6,850 nucleotides of DNA from assembly GCA_029979485.1 (NCBI GenBank), contig JAPOHK010000047.1:1-6850 (forward strand), in the 5' to 3' direction. The first letter of the stretch is position 1. Each line of letters starts with the position of its first letter. The stretch is from Candidatus Planktophila limnetica (lineage in GTDB: Bacteria; Actinomycetota; Actinomycetes; Nanopelagicales; Nanopelagicaceae). Shown here one piece after another: positions 1 through 4,628 of the stretch. Below the pieces are notes generated by a model. The model searched no databases and had not been told where the DNA came from. It saw only the letters and a list, made by a program, of their open reading frames with translations. Both the position numbers and the translations under genes were made by a program.

Positions 1-20
1 ATGCGAAAATGGCGAGCCAT
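1..20 (-). CDS. 5' end of an unidentified downstream gene, cut by the window edge
   Basis: Only six codons are visible (M-A-R-H-F-R) before the window ends. The ATG shares its A with the last base of the upstream zinc-ribbon gene's TAA stop (TAATG), an arrangement typical of translationally coupled genes. In many actinobacteria the gene after this zinc-ribbon protein is a bifunctional RNase H/acid phosphatase (Rv2228c-like), whose protein begins with a short beta strand; a few N-terminal residues like these would fit but prove nothing. The existence of the gene is inferred from the stop/start overlap alone. Confidence 0.35.
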
Positions 21-748
21 TATTTATCTCTCACCAAGATGCAACGGCATTCTTCACATCGAACAACTTCATCTTCAGCTAATCCAGCAATTCTCTGAAG
101 TTCAATCGTGTTGAGCGTCAAATTGCATCCTTTACATTGGTTTCCAGCAAGAAAGGCAGCACCGATTCCATTGTTTCCTTGGCGAATTTTCTCGTAGAGG
201 GCTAAGAATTCTGCATTAACAGATTGAGCCGTTGTTGCTCGCTCTTTTTCCGCTTTTTCTAATTCGGAGTTAAGGACTGTCAACGCATTTTCTTTTCTCA
301 CTTGTGCATCCATGAGCTCTTGACCTAATTGCTCCTCTTGGCCAGTTAAATCAGTAATTCGCGCCTTAATTTCATCTACTCTCATCATGACCTCAAGCTC
401 AATTTCTTCAAGTTCGGCCCGGCGAGTTCCGAGAGTTACCAACTCATGTTGAGTTTGTTCAAGTTCTTTAGGTGTTCCAGTTCCTGAGGCCAATCTCTTT
501 TCATCGCGTTCAATGCGAGTGACAATCTGTTCAACATCGCCTTCAGCGCGGGCTAATTCGCGCTTGACATCGTTGAGCTCTGTTTCGGCCGCAATGCGTA
601 AATCTCGAGCATTGTTCTGCTTGATCGAAAGAGAATTAATCTCCGCTAATTCGGGCAAGTTGGCGGCTTTGTTTTTCAAATTTGCAGTGTGAAAATCAAA
701 GTTTTGTAGATCAATAATGGAACGTTGATCGCTAATGCTTGCCTTCAC
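20..748 (-). CDS. Coiled-coil protein with C-terminal C4 zinc ribbon (zf-RING_7 / CT398-like)
   Basis: 242 residues from a GTG start. Residues about 35-185 are highly charged, rich in Glu, Lys, Arg and Leu, and read as a long antiparallel coiled coil. The C-terminus carries two CxxC knuckles, C205-x2-C208 (CKGC) and C231-x2-C234 (CEEC), which form a C4 zinc ribbon, with a further Cys at 236. This is the architecture of the conserved bacterial family that includes M. tuberculosis Rv2229c and Chlamydia CT398. The exact function is not settled; nucleic-acid or protein-complex binding has been suggested for relatives. No signal peptide or membrane segment is present, so it is cytoplasmic. It starts 9 bases after copC, with an AAGG ribosome site overlapping the copC stop, and its own stop overlaps the next gene, so it sits in the middle of an operon. 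Family assignment is firm; role is unknown. Confidence 0.9.
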   Translation of the reverse strand: MKASISDQRSIIDLQNFDFHTANLKNKAANLPELAEINSLSIKQNNARDLRIAAETELNDVKRELARAEGDVEQIVTRIERDEKRLASGTGTPKELEQTQHELVTLGTRRAELEEIELEVMMRVDEIKARITDLTGQEEQLGQELMDAQVRKENALTVLNSELEKAEKERATTAQSVNAEFLALYEKIRQGNNGIGAAFLAGNQCKGCNLTLNTIELQRIAGLAEDEVVRCEECRCILVRDK

Positions 749-755
749 GTTCCAA

Positions 756-760
756 CCTTA
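756..760 (-). promoter_or_regulatory. Ribosome binding site overlapping the copC stop codon
   Basis: On the minus strand the copC stop TAA runs directly into GG (TAAGG). This forms an AAGG Shine-Dalgarno core 7 bases before the GTG at 746-748. The overlap implies translational coupling of copC to the zinc-ribbon gene and supports GTG 748 as the start. Confidence 0.6.
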
Positions 761-1138
761 CTTTGCTTTATACGTAAAGGAGAAATTTCCTTTTATAGGA
801 TGCCCGTCTTCAGAGACCACCCGATACGCAACAAGATACTTTCCATTCTTTAAACGAGAAATGAGAGCGACTTTCGCCTTATTTCCATATACCTGGATTT
901 TTTGGGCTGACCATATTTTTCTCTGTGAATCTGTGACTGTAATTCGATTCGTGCGCTGTCCTTCAAACACAATCAAAGATTCATTGAAGGTCAACTCGAC
1001 GGTGCCTGGATCTACAGAGATCACAGAATTTTTCGCGGGAGCGCTCGAAACTAATTGCGAATGGGCGGAAGCGGAATCTGGGGTGAATGTAAGTAGAAGA
1101 GATAAAAGTAATCCTGAAATCTTGACTCTTCTTTTCAC
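758..1138 (-). CDS. copC: CopC/YobA-family copper-binding protein, secreted
   Basis: 126 residues. An N-terminal basic patch (KRR, residues 2-4), a Leu-rich hydrophobic core (10-18) and a DSASA cleavage site form a Sec signal peptide, with predicted cleavage after A25. The mature protein then begins H26-S-Q-L. CopC proteins bind Cu(II) through the free N-terminal His plus an Asp-x-His pair; here D111-G-H113 near the C-terminus supplies that pair, so the full Cu(II) site (H26, D111, H113) appears intact. The Met-rich Cu(I) site of classical CopC is not evident. There is no C-terminal membrane anchor and no fused or adjacent CopD, so it probably acts as a free exported copper carrier. The start is GTG: an in-frame TAA lies four codons upstream (1148-1150) and no usable codon lies between. 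An AAGG sits about 12 bases upstream, and TAACCT 6 bases upstream could instead be the -10 of a leaderless transcript. It heads the operon with the zinc-ribbon gene. Confidence 0.85.
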   Translation of the reverse strand: MKRRVKISGLLLSLLLTFTPDSASAHSQLVSSAPAKNSVISVDPGTVELTFNESLIVFEGQRTNRITVTDSQRKIWSAQKIQVYGNKAKVALISRLKNGKYLVAYRVVSEDGHPIKGNFSFTYKAK

Positions 1139-1194
1139 AATGACAGGTTACCTTTTTCTTTGCTTCTTTTCATACCTTCAGGCAGAATCTCATC

Positions 1195-1779
1195 GTGACC
1201 CAGGCAATACCAGTGACCGTGCGGAAATTTTATCAATCTGCCAAATCGCCTCATAAAGAAACCATGATCGAGATGAGAAAGCGGATTCTGCAGATTGTTC
1301 CGAAGGCGGAAGAAGTTGTCAGTTATGGAATGCCTGCTTTTAAGGTCGAAGGCAACATTGTTGCTGGGCTACTAGAGAATAAGAAGCATGTGGGTTACTA
1401 CCCTTTCAGCGGTTCTGTTCTTCATTTATTCGAAAAAGATCTTGCAAAATATTCACACACGAAGAGCGCAGTGCATGTTCCGGTTGATAAACCATTGCCA
1501 AAATCTTTGATATCTAAACTCATTAAGGCGCGAATTTCTCAATGTCCAGTAAAACAGGGAAAAGTCGACTTGAAAAAGTACCAAGAACTGGACGGCTATT
1601 GGAGAGAACTCGGACTTGCAGCTCCTGCACGACGAGGCCTGGTTGATAACAAAATTTATACTCTTGCTCATCTCAAAAAATGGAGCGAGAAAGATTTCAT
1701 GAAAATTCACGCCATGGGACCATCTGCCGCCAAAATCATTAAAGCTGAAATGAAGAGAAAGAAGGTGCGGTTTAAATGA
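1195..1779 (+). CDS. DUF1801 (YdhG-like) protein with C-terminal helix-hairpin-helix-like domain
   Basis: 194 residues. Residues about 8-118 match the DUF1801 fold (frataxin-like): a helix ending in a VPKAEE segment is followed by the family hallmark SYGMPAF at 43-49, then a hydrophobic strand and a YYPF segment. Residues about 135-190 form a separate module with GLAAPARR (140-146), a TLAHLKKWSEKDF helix and HAMGPSAAKII (172-182). This resembles the helix-hairpin-helix of the RNA polymerase alpha C-terminal domain and related DNA-binding tails. The last 15 residues are very basic. The biochemical role of DUF1801 proteins is unknown; the tail suggests nucleic-acid contact, which is inference. 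The start is GTG at 1195 with only a weak AGGCAG upstream; GTGs at 1213 and 1219 are alternatives. The gene ends in an ATGA overlap with the glyoxalase-like gene, so the two are co-translated. Confidence 0.8.
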   Translation: MTQAIPVTVRKFYQSAKSPHKETMIEMRKRILQIVPKAEEVVSYGMPAFKVEGNIVAGLLENKKHVGYYPFSGSVLHLFEKDLAKYSHTKSAVHVPVDKPLPKSLISKLIKARISQCPVKQGKVDLKKYQELDGYWRELGLAAPARRGLVDNKIYTLAHLKKWSEKDFMKIHAMGPSAAKIIKAEMKRKKVRFK

Positions 1780-2252
1780 AGTTGACGACTTGCCTATGGT
1801 TTGATGGAAATGCTCGTGAGGCTGCAAATTTCTACACAAGTATTTTTCCTGATAGTTCGATTGCTGATAATTGGATCGCACCAACTGACACGCCAGGAAA
1901 TAAACAAGGTGAAGAAATTGTGGTTAATTTCAAGATTTTCGGTCACGACTTTATTGCCCTGAATGGGGGGCCACAATTTCCACATTCGGAGGCAGTGTCA
2001 TTTCAAATTCCTTGCAAAGATCAGTCGGAAATTGATCACTACTGGGAAATTCTGACTAAAGATGGCGGACAAGAAAGTCAGTGCGGATGGCTCAAAGATA
2101 AGTTTGGTGTCTCATGGCAAGTCATTTCTGCTGAGATGAATCATTATCTAGGTGGCCCAGATTCAGCAGGAGCACAACGCGCAACTCAGGCGATGCTTGG
2201 GATGAGAAAGATTGACCTTGCTGCGATGAAATCAGCTTACGAAGGTAAATAA
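1776..2252 (+). CDS. PhnB-like glyoxalase-superfamily (VOC) protein
   Basis: 158 residues. The N-terminus contains LWFDGNAREAANFY (residues 7-20), the signature of the Pfam family named 3-demethylubiquinone-9 3-methyltransferase, a glyoxalase/bleomycin-resistance (VOC) fold found in PhnB-like proteins. CGWLKDKFGVSWQV marks the final strand region, and AMLGMRKIDLAAM near the C-terminus is the usual tail. The Pfam name is historical; this is almost certainly not a ubiquinone methyltransferase, and the substrate is unknown. No signal peptide, so cytoplasmic. The ATG overlaps the stop of the DUF1801 gene by four bases (ATGA), and a GAAGG ribosome site (1761-1765) lies 10 bases upstream inside that gene. 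It converges on the YCII gene with only 5 bases between the two stop codons. No rho-independent terminator is visible in the gap. Confidence 0.88.
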   Translation: MKLTTCLWFDGNAREAANFYTSIFPDSSIADNWIAPTDTPGNKQGEEIVVNFKIFGHDFIALNGGPQFPHSEAVSFQIPCKDQSEIDHYWEILTKDGGQESQCGWLKDKFGVSWQVISAEMNHYLGGPDSAGAQRATQAMLGMRKIDLAAMKSAYEGK

Positions 2253-2257
2253 CTTAC

Positions 2258-2584
2258 TTATCGCAAATAAGCGCGTAACTCGACCCTGCGATTACAGGCA
2301 AGTGAACCTTCGAGCGCAAGTGCTTGAGCCTTCTCGTCAGACTCAGCTTCGATAATCCAAAATCCACTGTATGAATCAGATCCAGTTGTAATTGAAGCAT
2401 GTTCCACCAGATTTTTACCACTGCGGTTATCGATGAGCACTGCTCCTTTGGATTGTTGAATTCCCGCAGCAGTCACCCAATGCCCATTCTTTTCAAGTTT
2501 TTCATTAAAGGCATCAATATGCTGCATCTCATCGGAATTTGCCGGGTTACCCGGTCCATCAATAACAAAGATTATGTATTTCAT
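2258..2584 (-). CDS. YCII-domain (YciI-related) small protein
   Basis: 108 residues with the compact dimeric alpha/beta-barrel YCII fold. The first strand KYIIFVID is followed by GPGNP in place of the DGPF motif common in actinobacterial members. H22 and D24 (QHIDAF) provide the His/Asp pair proposed as catalytic in YciI, then comes NGHWVTAAGI and a C-terminal strand VELRAYLR. Members are proposed enzymes or partners of ECF sigma factors (ECF42 / DGPF clusters), but no sigma factor gene is visible here. The start ATG is supported by a strong GGGAG site (2589-2593) 4 bases upstream. The gene lies 25 bases after the cysteine synthase gene on the same strand, so they are probably co-transcribed. 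Function is unassigned. Confidence 0.85.
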   Translation of the reverse strand: MKYIIFVIDGPGNPANSDEMQHIDAFNEKLEKNGHWVTAAGIQQSKGAVLIDNRSGKNLVEHASITTGSDSYSGFWIIEAESDEKAQALALEGSLACNRRVELRAYLR

Positions 2585-2609
2585 TTCTCTCCCATAAGTC
2601 GCTTAAATC

Positions 2610-3494
2610 TTAGAACTTTAGCCAGTAATCCTTCATATATTTCTCACCTTCATCACAGAAGAATGTCACAACTGTTTCAAGTCCTAGCTCTTCTTTCAAG
2701 CGCTTTGCAGCAATCAGATGCGCACCCGATGAAGGTCCGATAAAGATTCCATACGTGCGTGCAATTCTTTGCATCTCTTCAACAGATTCTGGTGAGTGCA
2801 CATGAATAAAGCCATCAATCTCTGACTTATGTCTTTCAATAATCCCAGGAACAAACCCATCCGAAATACCTTCGATGAGGTGCTTCTGTACTTCACCGCA
2901 GGCAATGGTGCATGACTCTGAAGGTTCGAGAGCATAAATTTTGCAATCAGGATTAACTGCTTTAAATGCCTGGCCCACACCAATAATGGTGCCGCCTGTT
3001 CCCACGCCACCGACAACTAACTGAGGTTTGTTGGGAAGCTCTTTCAGTATCTCTTGGCCTAACCATTCACGGTTCTCTTCGACATTCCATTCATTATCAA
3101 ATTGTTGTGGAGCAAAATATCCAGGTTCATTTCCTAATCGTCTGCATTCTTCGAGCGCATCGTTGACATGGAAATCACCAATAGTGCGAACTTCTGCCCC
3201 AAAGGCACGTGAAATTGCAACACGCTCTTGACTCAAACCAGTTGGCATTAACACCAACATCTTGTAACCCTTGACGGCAGCAACCATGGACATTGCATTT
3301 CCAGTATTTCCTGAAGAAGCCTCAACAATTGTGTCACCAGGTTTGAGCTTTCCTTCTTTTTCAGCGCGCTCAATCATGTATTTCGCAATTCGCGCTTTAA
3401 TGGAACCTGATGGGTTTAGATACTCCATCTTGATCCAAATTCCCTCAATGTTGATGAGTGGAGTATTTCCAATTGAATCCAAGATGGTTGTCAT
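2610..3494 (-). CDS. PLP-dependent cysteine synthase family protein (O-acetylserine sulfhydrylase-like)
   Basis: 294 residues from ATG 3494, a fold-type II PLP enzyme. SIGNTPL (7-13) is the family opening; NPSGSIK carries the Schiff-base lysine K33; SSGNTGN (60-66) is the substrate-carboxylate loop; GVGTGGT is the PLP-phosphate loop; GISDGFVP and GPSSGAH match the cysteine synthase/CBS branch. The expected reaction is O-acetylserine (or a related activated serine) plus sulfide to cysteine, in the cytoplasm. Compared with CysK it lacks about 10 residues between NTPL and the lysine loop, and it has SIKAR where CysK has SVKDR and SSGNTGN where CysK has TSGNTGI, so substrate preference may differ. 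The frame could be read from ATG 3521, but that start lies only 10 bases from the tRNA end and adds nine residues (MPELYKLSC) unlike the family. A promoter fits a leaderless start at 3494. The YCII gene follows 25 bases downstream. Confidence 0.85.
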   Translation of the reverse strand: MTTILDSIGNTPLINIEGIWIKMEYLNPSGSIKARIAKYMIERAEKEGKLKPGDTIVEASSGNTGNAMSMVAAVKGYKMLVLMPTGLSQERVAISRAFGAEVRTIGDFHVNDALEECRRLGNEPGYFAPQQFDNEWNVEENREWLGQEILKELPNKPQLVVGGVGTGGTIIGVGQAFKAVNPDCKIYALEPSESCTIACGEVQKHLIEGISDGFVPGIIERHKSEIDGFIHVHSPESVEEMQRIARTYGIFIGPSSGAHLIAAKRLKEELGLETVVTFFCDEGEKYMKDYWLKF

Positions 3495-3498
3495 GCAA

Positions 3499-3517
3499 CT
3501 GAGTTTATACAACTCAG
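3499..3517. repeat. Perfect 7-bp inverted repeat over the cysteine synthase promoter
   Basis: CTGAGTT (3499-3505), a 5-base spacer TATAC, then AACTCAG (3511-3517), perfectly complementary. It covers the predicted -10 element of the cysteine synthase gene and ends 4 bases before its ATG, as an operator would. It also lies 13 bases past the tRNA-Val 3' end and could be an RNA hairpin acting in tRNA 3' processing or termination, although no U-tract follows on the minus strand. The repeat is directly seen; either function is inference. Confidence 0.6.
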
Positions 3518-3530
3518 GCATTTATGTAAG
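3502..3530 (-). promoter_or_regulatory. Predicted leaderless promoter of the cysteine synthase gene
   Basis: Minus strand: CTTACA (3530-3525, four of six matches to TTGACA), a 17-base spacer, then TAAACT (3507-3502), which fits the actinobacterial TANNNT -10 consensus. Seven bases separate it from ATG 3494, the spacing expected if transcription begins at or next to the A of the start codon. No Shine-Dalgarno sequence precedes this ATG, in agreement with a leaderless mRNA. The -35 directly abuts the tRNA discriminator base at 3531. Confidence 0.45.
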
Positions 3531-3602
3531 TGGGCGGTGAGGGTTTCGAACCCCCGACATCCTCGGTGTAAACGAGGCGCTCTACCACTGAGCTAACCAC
3601 CC
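3531..3602 (-). tRNA. tRNA-Val (anticodon UAC)
   Basis: A complete 72-base cloverleaf can be folded by hand. The acceptor GGGTGGT pairs with ACCGCCC (one G-U); the D arm is GCTC-AGTGGTA-GAGC; the anticodon stem CCTCG/CGAGG encloses the loop TTTACAC; the variable loop is 5 bases; the T arm is GGGGG-TTCGAAA-CCCTC. The anticodon UAC (plus-strand gta at 3568-3570) reads GUA and other GUN valine codons. The discriminator base is A (3531). The 3' CCA is not encoded: the genome continues CTT, so CCA must be added by nucleotidyltransferase. It stands alone between the peroxiredoxin and cysteine synthase genes on the same strand. Confidence 0.97.
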
Positions 3603-3608
3603 GGCGTG

Positions 3609-3638
3609 CCCGCGAATACTACTTTATTTCTTCGCGGG
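3609..3638. repeat. Perfect 8-bp inverted repeat between the peroxiredoxin and tRNA-Val genes
   Basis: CCCGCGAA (3609-3616) and TTCGCGGG (3631-3638) are exact reverse complements separated by 14 AT-rich bases. The arms are GC-rich against AT-rich surroundings and their centres lie 22 bp apart, about two helical turns. Read as RNA on the minus strand it gives an 8-bp stem 29 bases past the peroxiredoxin stop, a plausible U-less terminator. Read as DNA it spans the predicted tRNA promoter, as an operator would. It ends 6 bases before the tRNA 5' end. Confidence 0.65.
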
Positions 3639-3644
3639 AACGAA
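3616..3644 (-). promoter_or_regulatory. Possible promoter of tRNA-Val
   Basis: Minus strand TAGTAT (3621-3616) fits TANNNT, with TTCGTT (3644-3639) as a weak -35 at 17-base spacing. The start would fall near 3609, leaving a leader of about 7 bases before the tRNA at 3602. The elements lie within and beside the 3609-3638 inverted repeat. The -35 match is poor, so the call is tentative. Confidence 0.3.
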
Positions 3645-3667
3645 AATCATGCGTAATTTACGGATTA

Positions 3668-4126
3668 TTACAGCGCAGCAATTGCAGTTTTGTAATCTCC
3701 GTTATTGCGAGCATCGCCAAGTCCATTTACTACTGACCAGCGAACGATTCCTTGCTTATCGAGGATAAATGTTCCGCGTAATGCGCAACCAAGATCTTCA
3801 TTAAAAACGCCGTAAGCCTTAGCAGTTGCACCGTGTGGCCAGAAATCTGAAAGTACGGGGAATTTGTATCCTTCTTGCTCTGCAAATACTTTTTGTGTAA
3901 AGGGTGAGTCGCAGGAAATTGCAATCACTTGCACATTGTCATTTTGGAAGGAAGCTAAATCATCACGAATAGCACAGAGTTCTCCGGTGCAAGTTCCCGT
4001 GAAAGCAAAAGGAATAAAGAGAACTACAACGTTCTTTTCGCCTTTGAAAGATGAGAGTTTTACCTTTGCTCCATGCTGATCTTTTAATTCAAAATCTGGT
4101 GCTGCTTGTCCGATTTCTAATGTCAT
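3668..4126 (-). CDS. ahpE: AhpE-type thiol peroxidase (peroxiredoxin)
   Basis: 152 residues, the full length of the AhpE group (about 153). Thioredoxin-fold AhpC/TSA protein: APDFEL (9-14) is the first strand motif, and P39-x3-T43-x2-C46 is the peroxidatic PxxxT/SxxC motif, embedded in FAFTGTCTGELC. R117 in LRGTFILD is the conserved active-site arginine that polarises the peroxide. It reduces H2O2, organic hydroperoxides and peroxynitrite in the cytoplasm. Unlike one-Cys mycobacterial AhpE it has a second Cys at 51 (CP+5), the resolving position in BCP-type peroxiredoxins, plus C72 and C114, so a disulfide cycle is possible. The gene starts 9 bases after the DUF3052 stop with no good ribosome site, so it is probably translated by coupling. 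The same pair precedes aceE in mycobacteria. Confidence 0.93.
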   Translation of the reverse strand: MTLEIGQAAPDFELKDQHGAKVKLSSFKGEKNVVVLFIPFAFTGTCTGELCAIRDDLASFQNDNVQVIAISCDSPFTQKVFAEQEGYKFPVLSDFWPHGATAKAYGVFNEDLGCALRGTFILDKQGIVRWSVVNGLGDARNNGDYKTAIAAL

Positions 4127-4135
4127 GGAGCGAAT

Positions 4136-4528
4136 CTATCGCTTGCCACCCTTACGTGCCACTAGACGAGTAGCGGTCCAATCCTTGGCAACGGCAAGAG
4201 TTGAAGTTTGATTCAAACCACATATGGGAGCAGCATCTTGAATGTCACTTGGCTCAACATGTCCATCTCTACCTACTTTTGGTGTGAGGACCCAGATTGG
4301 GCCTGTCTCAGTGAGATAGGTAAGTGCATCCATCAATTCATCAACTAAATCACCATCATCTTGACGAAACCAGAGCAGCACAGCATCGACAACTTCATTC
4401 GTTGAATTTTCGAGAAAATCTGTGCCAACAATCTCTTTAATTTGTGTGCGCAGTTCATCGTCGCAGTCGGGTCCGTATCCGACTTCTAGGACGATCTCTC
4501 CTTTAGCAAAACCCATGCGTAATGCCAC
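4136..4528 (-). CDS. DUF3052 family protein (Rv2239c-like)
   Basis: 130 residues from GTG 4528. The whole length matches DUF3052, a small cytoplasmic actinobacterial family: MGFAKGEIVLEVGYG near the N-terminus, the VVDAVLLWFRQDDGDLVDEL helix region, WVLTPKVGRDGHVEPSDI and QTSTLAVAKDWTATRL at the end. Function is unknown. The frame stays open up to ATG 4630, but that start would overlap the aceE start codon on the other strand, leave no room for divergent promoters, and add 34 mainly basic residues (containing [10 protein letters not shown]) not typical of the family. GTG 4528 places the first residues where family members begin (AxRLGF-like); ATG 4516 is the other candidate. None has a clear ribosome site. 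The gene leads into the peroxiredoxin gene 9 bases downstream, so it is the promoter-proximal gene of a two-gene unit divergent from aceE. Confidence 0.85.
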   Translation of the reverse strand: MALRMGFAKGEIVLEVGYGPDCDDELRTQIKEIVGTDFLENSTNEVVDAVLLWFRQDDGDLVDELMDALTYLTETGPIWVLTPKVGRDGHVEPSDIQDAAPICGLNQTSTLAVAKDWTATRLVARKGGKR

Positions 4529-4577
4529 GGGATAAGTCCAACGGATGAGACAGATATTTACAAGGGTTTTAACCAGC

Positions 4578-4606
4578 CTCACACGGGATTTTTTTGCTCT
4601 CACACG
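4578..4606. repeat. 8-bp direct repeat, 21-bp period, upstream of aceE
   Basis: CTCACACG occurs at 4578-4585 and again at 4599-4606, offset by exactly 21 bp, so both copies present the same helical face. On the minus strand each copy contains TGTGA, the half-site of CRP/GlxR-type regulators, but here as a direct, not inverted, repeat. The second copy ends 8 bases before the aceE ribosome site. Confidence 0.5.
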
Positions 4607-4614
4607 CCTTTGGC

Positions 4615-4619
4615 GGGAG
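4615..4619 (+). promoter_or_regulatory. aceE ribosome binding site
   Basis: GGGAG nine bases upstream of ATG 4629. It fixes the aceE start and shows that aceE mRNA has a leader rather than being leaderless. Confidence 0.6.
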
Positions 4620-4628
4620 AATACGGCC

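Larger units (their letters stand above)
4529..4628. promoter_or_regulatory. Divergent DUF3052/aceE control region
   Basis: If DUF3052 starts at 4528, about 100 bases separate it from aceE and must hold both promoters. The stretch includes a T7 run (4589-4595), an 8-bp direct repeat (4578-4606), a small CGCC-TTT-GGCG stem (4605-4615) and the aceE ribosome site. I could not assign convincing -35/-10 pairs for either direction. Confidence 0.45.

Noticed and set aside
735..1256. 173-residue plus-strand open frame across copC
   Set aside because: It is antisense to copC, which has a clear signal peptide and copper ligands; the frame has no family features and its hydrophobic stretches mirror the complementary coding.
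1453..1884. 143-residue minus-strand open frame across DUF1801 and PhnB-like genes
   Set aside because: It lies fully opposite two well-supported coupled genes, has an implausible His/Ser/Phe-rich composition and no recognisable domain.
2253..2275. CTTAT-CGCAA-ATAAG stem at the convergent PhnB-like/YCII junction as a bidirectional terminator
   Set aside because: Only a 5-bp AT-rich stem lying inside the YCII coding end, with no adjoining T-run; too weak to call.
2399..2743. 114-residue plus-strand open frame over YCII and cysteine synthase
   Set aside because: Antisense shadow crossing two real genes and their spacer; no domain features.
3495..3521. Upstream ATG 3521 as the cysteine synthase start
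   Set aside because: It adds nine residues not found in the family, has no ribosome site and lies 10 bases from the tRNA end inside the promoter-like sequence.
4586..4597. T7 run as part of a rho-independent terminator
   Set aside because: No GC-rich stem precedes it on the plus strand, and none precedes the A-run on the minus strand.
4605..4615. CGCC-TTT-GGCG hairpin as a riboswitch-like control of the aceE ribosome site
   Set aside because: A 4-bp stem with a 3-base loop touching only one base of the Shine-Dalgarno core; no larger conserved structure is visible.
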